Of a stretch of DNA of 64,000 nucleotides, positions 18,950 to 27,567 are shown piece by piece. Location of the stretch: the NCBI RefSeq assembly GCF_013204845.1, contig NZ_JABMKY010000024.1:62001-126000 (forward strand), written 5' to 3'. Below the pieces are notes generated by a model that was given only the letters and a program-made list of their open reading frames with translations, searched no databases and was not told the origin of the DNA. The position numbers and the translations under genes were made by a program. Each line of letters opens with the position of its first letter. Position 1 is the first letter of the stretch. The DNA is from Paenibacillus qinlingensis (lineage in GTDB: Bacteria; Bacillota; Bacilli; Paenibacillales; NBRC-103111).

Positions 18950-21025
18950 ATGCGGCAAACGATCGGTGAGCGGTTGAACAATCTTATGTTCGACCAATTC
19001 GTGGGGCGTTCGTTCGAGACAGGGCTTTTTCAGCAATTTGTGAACACTCTCTCCGACCGGACGGAACGGATTCTCAACGTGTTCGGGACAGCTGGCATTG
19101 GCAAAACTTATTTGCTGACCTGCTTGGCCTTGATAGCTGAAGAAATGAATGCTATTCCCATACAGGTTAATCTGCAGGAGATAAACGGCGATTCCGCAGC
19201 ATTTGATCGGGCTGTTCTGCATGGAATGGAAACAGTCATGAATCATAACAATGAGACAGCATCTAGTCAGAGCCTTCAGGAGCTCAATCGATTGCCCGAA
19301 GATAAAAAGGTTGTACTACTGATTGATGGATACGAGGAAGCAGGCGCTCTCGACTACTGGATGCGTACCTGTTACTTTCCTCACTTGCCTACGAATGTCC
19401 TTATCGTTGTGGCAGGACGTTATCCGCTTGAGGGACCCTGGAGGTTTTCTGCCTGGAAGAAGCTGATCGTACGGCTGCCGCTTTCTTCGCTAACCTACGA
19501 GGAGATTCGGCAGTATTTGCTGCATTGGGGAATTACAAGCGAGGAGGCAATAAATGCCGTATGGCTTCGGACGTTAGGTCATCCACTTGCCGTCTCTCTG
19601 CTTGCTCCTGCACCCAATGAGTTGGCAGGATCGCTGGACTTCTCCTCTCTTGCCGAGAAAGAGCCAATAGAAGCCATGTTGGATCATTGGCTGCTGGAAG
19701 CATCAAATGATGAGCTTCGACGGTTGTTATTTGCTTCTTCCGCAGTACGAACCTTCCATCAAGAACTGCTTGAGGAGTTACTCGGGAATCCGATCAGCAC
19801 TGCTGCCTTCGATCAGTTGATCAAGCTCTCCTTCGTGAGCCGTTCGACGGGTGGATGGCGGCTACACGAGATTGTTTGGGAAAATATGCGCCGAACATTC
19901 CGCGAGCGCATGCCGGAACAGTTCGAACAGTATAATCGAATCGCAGTTGCCTTCGTTGAGAAAAAAATTGAAGACGGCATTACGCGAGGAAAGAACATTT
20001 CGAAAGAGCTTGCTGAGCTGCTGCATTACACCGGCAACCCAATCCTGAGAGCACACTACCGCCATTCGCATTCCTCGCCGAATTATCGCGAACCGCTTAA
20101 TGCACAAAATTCGCAGGAACTTGAAGCATATATTGCAGGAAGAAAAAAACGCCCCAGTGCATGGAATGTCCTCTGCTCTGACCCGGAATCGCAGGCGTTA
20201 TACCGATTCTCTTTTACACCGGAAGAAAGCCTGCTCCGATTGTCGGCAGTGAACTGGTCGGACGCGCTAAACATATCAGACTGTAATTGGTCCGTTCAAT
20301 TGCTGCGTAACGTTGCGGGACGTATAATTGGCGTATTTACAGTTGTGGCGGTAAATTCGCAAACATGGGACTATCTCGCATCTGCCGCGGTTTCAAGAGC
20401 GTTATTCCAGTCGATGCCCCAAGATCAACGGCAGCAGTTGTCCGTTGCTGCTGCTCAAGGTAGGGCTTGGTATTTACTAAGCGTTGATGTAGAGGATCTG
20501 GAAAACGAGCAAATTCGCTCGGACATCATCATTCATCTATTCGAATATGTATTGGCGGGCAATCTGATCGTAGCCTCTCCTCCTCCGCTGGACTATTATG
20601 AACAGGCTATGCTGGGACTCGGGTTCAAGAAAATTCAGGGAGCGGAGCACAATGACTACAGGATGCCGAGACCGGCTTCAACCTACTGGTTGGATACGCG
20701 AAATGACAAGCTAAGAGCTTATGTGAAGCGAATGATCGGAATGAAGGGAGACGACTCAAGACAGCTCTCGCTTCCTGATAAAGTCCATCCGAATAATCCC
20801 AAGGTTCATCTGAACGAGCTAACGAAACGAGAAAGGGATGTGGCTCAGCTTCTTTTGGCAGGAAGTACGAATAGAGAGATTGCTGCCTCTCTTTATATCA
20901 GTGAGGCAGCGGTTAAGAAGCATGTGAATGCAATGCTGGCAAAATTCGGACTGAAAAACCGAACTCAGCTGGCATCAATATTGCTGGGCGGCGAGACGAA
21001 AAAGCAAGGTGGGCTTATTGAATAG
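18950..21025 (+). CDS. LuxR-family regulator with N-terminal AAA/NB-ARC-type ATPase
   Basis: 691 aa. A P-loop ATPase at the N-terminus (GTAGIGKT at residues 46-53; VVLLIDGYEEAG as Walker B) is followed by a winged-helix/helical region. A long middle part has no domain I can name. A C-terminal LuxR HTH is at about 627-685 (LTKRERDVAQLLLAGSTNRE). This resembles large STAND/LAL-type regulators that switch with ATP and a ligand. It faces ilvBN, so control of that pair is plausible but unproven. The start follows GGAG by 10 bases. Confidence 0.82.
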   Translation: MRQTIGERLNNLMFDQFVGRSFETGLFQQFVNTLSDRTERILNVFGTAGIGKTYLLTCLALIAEEMNAIPIQVNLQEINGDSAAFDRAVLHGMETVMNHNNETASSQSLQELNRLPEDKKVVLLIDGYEEAGALDYWMRTCYFPHLPTNVLIVVAGRYPLEGPWRFSAWKKLIVRLPLSSLTYEEIRQYLLHWGITSEEAINAVWLRTLGHPLAVSLLAPAPNELAGSLDFSSLAEKEPIEAMLDHWLLEASNDELRRLLFASSAVRTFHQELLEELLGNPISTAAFDQLIKLSFVSRSTGGWRLHEIVWENMRRTFRERMPEQFEQYNRIAVAFVEKKIEDGITRGKNISKELAELLHYTGNPILRAHYRHSHSSPNYREPLNAQNSQELEAYIAGRKKRPSAWNVLCSDPESQALYRFSFTPEESLLRLSAVNWSDALNISDCNWSVQLLRNVAGRIIGVFTVVAVNSQTWDYLASAAVSRALFQSMPQDQRQQLSVAAAQGRAWYLLSVDVEDLENEQIRSDIIIHLFEYVLAGNLIVASPPPLDYYEQAMLGLGFKKIQGAEHNDYRMPRPASTYWLDTRNDKLRAYVKRMIGMKGDDSRQLSLPDKVHPNNPKVHLNELTKRERDVAQLLLAGSTNREIAASLYISEAAVKKHVNAMLAKFGLKNRTQLASILLGGETKKQGGLIE

Positions 21026-21152
21026 CTCCTTGCTTATTCGTTGATGCGTTTCGGTCGCATCTTTGTTATTTTCTATTTAATCTCACCATTAATGCTACTC
21101 TCCGCTTTACCACCATTTGTGATAAGGTTCATATTTCGAGGGCTGCCGAGAA

Positions 21153-22010
21153 TCAGAGCAACTTAATCTGACTCCGATACTCACTCGGCGAGACGCCATA
21201 CCAGCGCCGAAATTGCTTGGAGAAGTACAGCGGGTCATAGAAGCCTACTGACGCCGCGATCTGCTCGATGGTGAGTTCCAGCCGTTCCCGCAGCAGCAAG
21301 CGTGCTTTGTCTACGCGCAGCTTAAGCAGGAACGTTACCGGCGTCACCTTGGTGTGTCGCTTGAACATGCGCGATAGATAAGCACGATTATAGCCCAAGC
21401 TCTCAGCCATCATCTCGATGGTGATGGGCTCCGCATATTGTGTGGATAAGTAGTGAATCGCTTGCTGTACGATGCGGTCGCTTTCGTCTTCCGCGACCAA
21501 TCCTGTTACCACGGGGGCAGATAGGGCTTCGCAGTATTCGCCCAGCAATAAGCTGAGGTAGCCTGTGGCCTTGAGCTGCGCGTTCGATTTCTTGGATTTG
21601 AGCGCTTGCTGGATCTGGCGAAAAAGCACAGGGATGTGCCGTTTGCGCGAAATATGGATGATGGGGTTCGCTGGCGTGAGGCCCGCCTCACTGACGAGTT
21701 TCGCTACCTGCGTGCCCGTAAAGGCGATCCAGCAATAGCGCCACGGTTCGATCTCATCGGAGACGTAGCTAATTAACTGTTCGGGCTCTATGACGAAACT
21801 GTCGCCAGCGCCAATTGCATACTCTTCTCCATGTGAAGAGAATACGCCGCGACCCGATATGACATAATGAATTAAGTAGTAGTCATATACTTTCGGTCCC
21901 AGGCGATGCTCAGGCTTGGTCTGGCTTTCCCCTGCGAATAACACCGTGAAATCGCTCTCCCCAGCCCGAAGGGGGTTCGATACGACATAATAGCTCTCTG
22001 GCTTATTCAT
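21153..22010 (-). CDS. AraC-family regulator with cupin sensor, likely galactose regulator
   Basis: 285 aa. The N-terminal cupin-like sensor (LGPKVYDYYLIHYVISGRGV) is followed by two HTH motifs at the C-terminus (ITIEMMAESLGYNRAYLSRM; LTIEQIAASVGFYDPLYFSK, FRRWYGVSPSEYR). It is divergent from galK-galE-galT, so it probably activates the gal operon in response to a sugar; this is an inference from position. The start is preceded by GAGATGAG. Confidence 0.87.
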   Translation of the reverse strand: MNKPESYYVVSNPLRAGESDFTVLFAGESQTKPEHRLGPKVYDYYLIHYVISGRGVFSSHGEEYAIGAGDSFVIEPEQLISYVSDEIEPWRYCWIAFTGTQVAKLVSEAGLTPANPIIHISRKRHIPVLFRQIQQALKSKKSNAQLKATGYLSLLLGEYCEALSAPVVTGLVAEDESDRIVQQAIHYLSTQYAEPITIEMMAESLGYNRAYLSRMFKRHTKVTPVTFLLKLRVDKARLLLRERLELTIEQIAASVGFYDPLYFSKQFRRWYGVSPSEYRSQIKLL

Positions 22011-22100
22011 GACGTTTTCTCATCTCCGTTCGAAGTCCATTCTTTTCTTCCACTGTATCATAAATCTAACATGAAACGGAATCCATAAATCACATTTTTC

Positions 22101-22152
22101 CATGTTGAAATAACATGCCTCCATAGCCAATCCATGGCATATCTTTTATACT
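22101..22152 (+). promoter_or_regulatory. Candidate gal promoter with dyad operator
   Basis: CATGTT-GAAAT-AACATG at 22101-22117 is a perfect 6-bp dyad. TATACT at 22147-22152 is a good -10, but the -35 position (TAGCCA) is poor, as expected for an activator-dependent promoter. TAACATG also occurs at about 22069. Confidence 0.45.
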
Positions 22153-22230
22153 TAAGCTACAAACTTACACAAGCAACATTTCGAACAGCATTCAAACAAA
22201 CATCCAACACCACTAAAGGCGGTGCCACAC

Positions 22231-23412
22231 ATGGCAGATTTGCAAGCACTTAAAGACACGTTTATTGAAATTTACGGAGAAACGGCTGCGAAAATCGCAG
22301 TATTTCACGCTCCTGGTCGAGTGAATTTGATCGGCGAGCACACGGATTACAACGGCGGTTACGTATTCCCGGCAGCTCTGACGTTCGGAACGACCTTGAT
22401 CATTCGTCCTAGACAAGATCGTGTAATCGGCTTCGCATCTACGAATTTGGCACTACGCAAACAAATTTCCATAGACGACTTGTCCTACCAAGAAGAAGAT
22501 GATTGGATCAATTATCCGAAAGGGATCTTCGTACACTTAGCGAAGGCAGGTTTTCCAGTGACGCAAGGTTATGATCTTTTGTTCCACGGTGAAATCCCGA
22601 ATGGTGCAGGTCTTTCCTCCTCAGCTTCCATCGAGGTTGTGACAGCTTTCAGCTTGCTGACATTAGAAAAATATCCGATCGATACGGTGAAAATCGCGCT
22701 GCTTGCGCAAGAAACAGAGAACCAATTCGTTGGCGTGAACTGCGGCATCATGGATCAATTCGCTGTAGCAAATGGTAAGAAAGACAACGCGATCCTCTTG
22801 ATGTGCGATACGCTCGAGTATCGTCATGTTCCTTTTCAAAGCGGCAGCTATAAGCTTGTGATCGGCAACACGAATAAACGTAGAGGTCTCGTCGACTCCG
22901 CTTACAATGAGAGAAGAAGCCAATGTGAGCAGGCAGTTACTTACTTGCAAAAGCAATTCCCAGACATCACGCTGCTTGGGCAATTGACCCTTGAGCAGTT
23001 TAACGAATATAAACACCTGATCCCAGACGAAACGGTTCGTCGTAGAGCTGAGCATGTTGTTGAAGAGATTGATCGCGTTTTGAAATCCATCGAGGTACTT
23101 GAGAAGAATGACCTTGAGTCCTTCGGTAAGTTGATGATCGGTTCCCACGATTCCCTGCGCGACCTGTATGAAGTAACGGGCTTGGAGCTGGATACGATGG
23201 TTGCAGCGGCATTGAAGGTGCCAGGTGTGTTGGGTGCACGGATGACGGGCGCAGGCTTCGGTGGTTGTACAGTTTCCTTGGTGCATGAAGACAGCGTTCA
23301 GATGTTCATCGACCAAGTAGGCGCAGAGTATACGGGCATTACAGGGCTTACACCAAGCTTCTATGTTTGCGATATTGGCAACGGTGTAGAGCAACTTGAG
23401 GAGGCGTTGTAA
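22231..23412 (+). CDS. galK: Galactokinase
   Basis: 393 aa GHMP kinase that phosphorylates galactose at C1, the entry to the Leloir pathway. The N-terminal signature is GRVNLIGEHTDYNGGYVFP. The ATP-binding loop is GAGLSSSAS and the C-terminal motif is AGFGGCTVSLV. The ATG at 22231 lies six bases after AAAGGCGGTG; a GTG nine bases earlier is in frame but overlaps that site. It is first in galK-galE-galT, with one base between its stop and galE. Confidence 0.95.
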   Translation: MADLQALKDTFIEIYGETAAKIAVFHAPGRVNLIGEHTDYNGGYVFPAALTFGTTLIIRPRQDRVIGFASTNLALRKQISIDDLSYQEEDDWINYPKGIFVHLAKAGFPVTQGYDLLFHGEIPNGAGLSSSASIEVVTAFSLLTLEKYPIDTVKIALLAQETENQFVGVNCGIMDQFAVANGKKDNAILLMCDTLEYRHVPFQSGSYKLVIGNTNKRRGLVDSAYNERRSQCEQAVTYLQKQFPDITLLGQLTLEQFNEYKHLIPDETVRRRAEHVVEEIDRVLKSIEVLEKNDLESFGKLMIGSHDSLRDLYEVTGLELDTMVAAALKVPGVLGARMTGAGFGGCTVSLVHEDSVQMFIDQVGAEYTGITGLTPSFYVCDIGNGVEQLEEAL

Positions 23413-23413
23413 A

Positions 23414-24412
23414 ATGGCAATTCTAGTTACAGGTGGAGCGGGCTATATTGGATCGCATGCGGTAGCAGAGCTTCTGGCCAAAGGTGAAGAAGTCGTTATC
23501 GTCGATAACTTGCAGCAAGGTCACAAGGACGCAGTGCTAGGCGGTAAACTATACGTTGGCGATCTGCGCGACAGTGAGTTCATGGATACGGTTTTTACTG
23601 AAAATAATATCGATGCCATCATTCATTTTGCAGCGAATTCACTCGTTGGTGAGAGTATGACCAATCCAGCGAAATATTACCACAATAACGTGTACGGAAC
23701 CCTATGTTTACTTGAAAAAATGACGCAATACGGCGTGAAGCGCATCGTATTCTCCTCAACGGCTGCTACGTATGGCGAGCCTGAGAATATTCCAATCCTC
23801 GAAAGCGATCGTACCTTGCCAACGAATACGTACGGAGAGACGAAGCTAGCGATGGAAAAAATGATGAAATGGTTCGATACTGCGCATGGTATCAAATATG
23901 TGTCGCTGCGCTACTTTAATGCAGCTGGCGCCCATGCAGGTGGCAAAATTGGGGAAGACCATAGCCCTGAGACGCATCTGATTCCGATTATTTTGCAGGT
24001 AGCGCTGGGTCAAAGAGCGCATATCTCGATCTTCGGCGAGGATTACGCAACAGAAGACGGTACTTGCGTTCGTGACTACATTCACGTTAGCGATCTAGCG
24101 AGTGCACACGTGCTTGCGGTAGAGAAGCTGCGCGGCGGTGCGGACAGCAACATTTATAACCTTGGGAATGGCACAGGCTTCTCGGTGAAGCAAGTGATCG
24201 ATATCGCGCGCAAAGTCACAGGGCATGCAATCCCAGCGGTTGTTGAACCTCGTAGAGGGGGAGATCCGGCAACGTTGATTGCATCTTCAGAACGTGCAAG
24301 AGCCGAGCTTGGCTGGAAGCCAGCGTTGGATTCCTTGGAAGCGATCATCGAGAGCGCGTGGAACTGGCACCAGAAGCACCCGAAAGGGTACGCGGCTGAA
24401 GTGAACGTTTAA
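23414..24412 (+). CDS. galE: UDP-glucose 4-epimerase
   Basis: 332 aa extended SDR enzyme that interconverts UDP-galactose and UDP-glucose. NAD-binding GGAGYIGSH is at the N-terminus. The active site is Ser/Thr in FSSTAATYGEP with the YxxxK pair in TYGETK. The start at 23414 has GAGGAGG upstream, within the end of galK, so the two are coupled. Confidence 0.95.
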   Translation: MAILVTGGAGYIGSHAVAELLAKGEEVVIVDNLQQGHKDAVLGGKLYVGDLRDSEFMDTVFTENNIDAIIHFAANSLVGESMTNPAKYYHNNVYGTLCLLEKMTQYGVKRIVFSSTAATYGEPENIPILESDRTLPTNTYGETKLAMEKMMKWFDTAHGIKYVSLRYFNAAGAHAGGKIGEDHSPETHLIPIILQVALGQRAHISIFGEDYATEDGTCVRDYIHVSDLASAHVLAVEKLRGGADSNIYNLGNGTGFSVKQVIDIARKVTGHAIPAVVEPRRGGDPATLIASSERARAELGWKPALDSLEAIIESAWNWHQKHPKGYAAEVNV

Positions 24413-24456
24413 CGCGCCGCGAGGTTGAGGTTCTCATAAGAAAGGGAAGTGGCAAT

Positions 24457-26031
24457 ATGGAACGCACATTACAAACGCCGCAATCTGCAGCGTTAACAAT
24501 AGAAAGACTTCTGCAATTCGCTACTCAGAATGGGTTGATCGAACAGCTGGACGTCTATACTTCACGCAATGCCTTGCTGGATTTGTTCGGTCTGGCGGAG
24601 CCTTTCCAAGGGGAAGTGCCTGCGGAGAAATTGAACAGTCCCGTTGGCTTGCTGGAAGAGCTGCTGGATGCCGCTTGGGAAGCAGGACTACTGGAAGAGA
24701 ACACGATGACATACCGCGATTTGCTAGACGCTCGCATCATGGGACTCATGATGCCTCGTCCTTCCGAAGTGGTAAGTGAATTCTGGAAAATCGCCAAAAC
24801 GCAGAGTGTGGAAGCGGCGACGGCTTATTTCTACAAGCAATCCATTGATTCCAACTACATTCGTATGGATCGTATTGCCAAGAATGCTTATTGGCGTGCT
24901 GAAACGGCGTACGGGGATTTGGAAATCACGATCAACCTCTCCAGGCCGGAGAAAGATCCGAAGGAAATTGCGCTGCTCAAAACGCTGCCACAAAGCAGCT
25001 ACCCCCTCTGTCTACTTTGCGTAGACAATCTGGGCTATGCAGGCCGTGTGAATCACCCGGCTAGACAGAATCTGCGCGTTATTCCGCTTGAACTAGATAG
25101 TGAGAAGTGGTACCTGCAGTATTCGCCTTACGTGTATTATAACGAGCACAGCATCATCTTCCATGAGAAGCATATTCCAATGAAAACAACGGCAAATACG
25201 TTCTACCGTTTGCTGGACTTCATCGAACAGTTCCCGCATTATTTCATCGGATCCAATGCGGACCTGCCGATCGTTGGGGGTTCCATCCTGAACCACGATC
25301 ATTTCCAAGGGGGACGTCACAAGTTCCCAATGGAAAAAGCGCCAAGTGAGAAAGCATTCTCACATGCGGATTTTGCTGGTGTGAAGGCCGCAATTGTAAA
25401 ATGGCCGATGTCAGTGCTTCGCCTGAGCGGGCACAACAAGCAACAGCTGTACAAGCTGGCTAGCAAACTGCTCGACGACTGGCGTGCTTACAGCGATGCG
25501 GAAGCGGAAGTCCTCGCGTTCAGCGAGAAGGACGGACAGCGGATCCCGCATAACACGATCACCCCGATCGCCCGCAACAATGCGCGCGGTGAGTACGAGC
25601 TTGACCTGGTGCTGCGGAACAACCGCACCAGCGCGGAGCATCCGGATGGGATTTTCCATCCGCATCAGCACTTGCACCACATCAAGAAGGAGAACATCGG
25701 CTTGATTGAGGTTATGGGGCTGGCGGTGCTGCCAGGCCGCCTGCAACAGGAGCTGGCGGATATCGCCAAGCTGCTCACCGGCGAAGCCGAGCTCAGCCGC
25801 GAGCTGAGCGATCCGAGCCATCCGCTGCATAAGCATGCGGATTGGATCGCGGCGCTGCTCGCGAAGCATGGCGCGTCGCTGAAGGCGGACGCGGCGAGTT
25901 CGGTGCTGCAGACCGAGGTCGGCAGCAAGTTCATGGACGTCCTGCTCGACGCAGGCGTCTTCAAGAGAGACGAAGCCGGGCAAGCGGCGTTCGGACGGTT
26001 TTTGGCTGCGGTGGGCTTCGCGCAGCAGTAG
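24457..26031 (+). CDS. galT: UDP-glucose--hexose-1-phosphate uridylyltransferase, class II
   Basis: 524 aa, the long Firmicute-type GalT. It moves UMP between UDP-glucose and galactose-1-phosphate. The catalytic region is GGSILNHDHFQGGRHKFPME. The start follows AGAAAGGGAAG. The 3' third (from about 25.5 kb) is visibly more GC-rich than the 5' part and than galK/galE. It is the last gene of the gal operon and has a strong terminator. Confidence 0.92.
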   Translation: MERTLQTPQSAALTIERLLQFATQNGLIEQLDVYTSRNALLDLFGLAEPFQGEVPAEKLNSPVGLLEELLDAAWEAGLLEENTMTYRDLLDARIMGLMMPRPSEVVSEFWKIAKTQSVEAATAYFYKQSIDSNYIRMDRIAKNAYWRAETAYGDLEITINLSRPEKDPKEIALLKTLPQSSYPLCLLCVDNLGYAGRVNHPARQNLRVIPLELDSEKWYLQYSPYVYYNEHSIIFHEKHIPMKTTANTFYRLLDFIEQFPHYFIGSNADLPIVGGSILNHDHFQGGRHKFPMEKAPSEKAFSHADFAGVKAAIVKWPMSVLRLSGHNKQQLYKLASKLLDDWRAYSDAEAEVLAFSEKDGQRIPHNTITPIARNNARGEYELDLVLRNNRTSAEHPDGIFHPHQHLHHIKKENIGLIEVMGLAVLPGRLQQELADIAKLLTGEAELSRELSDPSHPLHKHADWIAALLAKHGASLKADAASSVLQTEVGSKFMDVLLDAGVFKRDEAGQAAFGRFLAAVGFAQQ

Positions 26032-26041
26032 GTTAGAGCGG

Positions 26042-26074
26042 AATCCCTGGTCGGTGGACCAGGGATTTTTTTGT
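26042..26074 (+). terminator. Terminator of the gal operon
   Basis: AATCCCTGGTC and GACCAGGGATT arms around a short loop, followed by TTTTTTG. Confidence 0.85.
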
Positions 26075-26102
26075 TGCGCGCGCCGCGAGGTGGCGCGGGG
26101 TC

Positions 26103-26178
26103 AGGGATCCGGGAGTACAGGATCCCTCCCGTTTCCCGTGTCCCGTGACCGGTGTCCCGTGACTTGTGCCCCGTGCTC
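26103..26178. repeat. Hairpin and degenerate CCCGTG short tandem run
   Basis: A perfect dyad AGGGATCC ... GGATCCCT (26103-26127) is followed by about seven degenerate repeats of CCCGTG/TCCCGT up to 26178. Non-coding; origin unknown. Confidence 0.6.
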
Positions 26179-26195
26179 CTCGCCTCCCATTGCCG

Positions 26196-26388
26196 ACTAA
26201 CTGGAAAACCTACAGCTAATCCTAAGGAAAACGTTTGAGTTTGGAGATTAACTGGAAAACCTACATCTAATTTCCTTCGATTATCCAATGTGGGGCTATA
26301 TGGGAGGAATTAGATGTAAAAAATCCAACTAATCCAAAATTTGTGAGGAAAATGGAAAAATTGGATGGATATTTTCCATCTAATTGGT
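26196..26388. repeat. Four-dyad dispersed repeat, class I, copy B
   Basis: Dyad anchors at 26198, 26249, 26311 and 26362 (steps 51, 62, 51). The first two read TAACTGGAAAACCTACAGCTA and the close variant with CATCTA. The fourth has arms AATTGGATGGA and TCCATCTAATT. It lies in the galT-marR gap, directly followed by a tandem array. Confidence 0.85.
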
Positions 26389-26422
26389 GGCCGAGCTACT
26401 CAAATACTCCGAATCCATCACC

Positions 26423-26915
26423 AGACGCACCAAATCCGACCCATCCTATCTCACCAGCAACAAGCTAATTACTCCCACCTCCGCACCCCAGCATGAGACG
26501 CACCAAATCCACCCATCCTATCTCACCAGAAACAAGCTAATTACTGCCAACCCACGCCTCCCATTATGAGACGCACCAAATCCACCCATCCTACCTCACC
26601 AGCAACAAGCTAATTACTCCACCTCCGCCTCCTAGCATGAGACGCTCCAATTCCACCAATCATACCTCACCAGCAACAAGCTAATTACTTCCACCCCGCA
26701 TCCCAGCATGAGACGCACCAAATCCACCAATGCTATCTCAGCAGCAACCAGCTAATTACTCCCAGCCCACCAACATGAGACGCACCAAAACCACCCATCC
26801 TATCTCACCAGCAACAAGCTAATTACTCCTACCTCCGTCGCCCAGCACCAGACGCACCAAAACCACCCATCCTACCTCACCAGCAACAAGCTAGTACTGC
26901 CAACTAGCCCTCGCC
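26423..26915. repeat. Seven tandem copies of a 67-73-bp C-rich unit
   Basis: Units begin with AGACGCACC at 26423, 26496, 26569, 26640, 26711, 26778 and 26850 (steps 73, 73, 71, 71, 67, 72). Most contain CACCAGCAACAAGCTAATTA; the fifth and seventh differ from it slightly. The strand is strongly C over G biased. Short open frames across it only reflect the repeat. The rest of the 26032-27084 gap (26916-27018) shows nothing else. Confidence 0.9.
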
Positions 26916-27018
26916 CCCAGAAGCACGATCCTCCACAATCCGCCCGCGTGAGCTCTCTGATTAACTCAAACTTTCTATCACCTTGCCCATTCATCCACGT
27001 GCAATGGAAAATATCGTA

Positions 27019-27068
27019 TTGACAGGACGCACAGCGCTACCTAAAATATTAATTAGCCGACTAACTAA
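27019..27068 (+). promoter_or_regulatory. Promoter and MarR operator of the marR-ABC operon
   Basis: TTGACA (27019-27024), 17 bp, TAAAAT (27042-27047) is a near-consensus sigma-A promoter. Immediately downstream, TTAATTAG-CCGA-CTAACTAA (27049-27068) is an inverted repeat with one mismatch, well placed for autorepression. Confidence 0.75.
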
Positions 27069-27084
27069 AAAGGAGGGCGTTTCA

Positions 27085-27528
27085 TTGTCACGTCACCACC
27101 ATAATCCAGAATCACTTACCCACTTGATGTCACATTTGCTGAAAATGCACAGACATACGATTGATCAAATCATTCATCCCTATGATGTTTATCCGGGGCA
27201 ACCTCCGTTACTGCTTGCTTTGTCCGTAGAGGACGGACTTAGCCATAGCGAGCTTGCGGCTCGCATTCATAATAAACGCGCTACCTTGTCCGTAATGGTG
27301 GACCGCATGGAGAAAACCGGCCTTGTCGAGCGCCGTCCTGACGAGAACGATCAACGGGTTACACGTGTCTACCTGACTGAGAAGGGCAAGGAAGTCACCG
27401 TTCATGTTAAAGAAGCGATCCAGACAGCGGATGAGATGACTTTTGCGCATTTTTTACCTGAAGAAAAACTGTTATTCCGTCGTCTTCTCCTTCAAATGAA
27501 AGACAATCTCCGTCCCAAAGAGGAGTAA
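27085..27528 (+). CDS. MarR-family regulator of an ABC exporter
   Basis: 147 aa from a TTG start at 27085, chosen because AGGAGGG sits seven bases upstream; the frame is open further 5' but crosses the promoter and operator. The winged HTH is clear (GLSHSELAARIHNKRATLSV, then MVDRMEKTGLVERRPDENDQR with the wing). It is the first gene before two ABC half-transporters and is likely their repressor. The protein begins SRHHHN, a histidine-rich stretch. Confidence 0.88.
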   Translation: MSRHHHNPESLTHLMSHLLKMHRHTIDQIIHPYDVYPGQPPLLLALSVEDGLSHSELAARIHNKRATLSVMVDRMEKTGLVERRPDENDQRVTRVYLTEKGKEVTVHVKEAIQTADEMTFAHFLPEEKLLFRRLLLQMKDNLRPKEE

Positions 27529-27529
27529 T

Positions 27530-27549
27530 TTAGTTAGCTGACAAACAAA
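27530..27549. promoter_or_regulatory. Possible second MarR site between marR and the ABC genes
   Basis: TTAGTTAG-CTGA-CAAACAAA agrees at 14 of 20 positions with the reverse complement of the operator at 27049-27068, including an identical TTAGTTAG. Confidence 0.45.
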
Positions 27550-27567
27550 AAGAAAGGATATCCTGTT

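Noticed and set aside
26384..26569. Open frame across the tandem array
   Set aside because: It has no ribosome site and simply translates the 72-bp repeat, as its internal repetition shows.
26423..26915. Possible CRISPR array
   Set aside because: The whole unit is repeated, there are no unique spacers between constant repeats, unit length drifts, and no cas genes are near.
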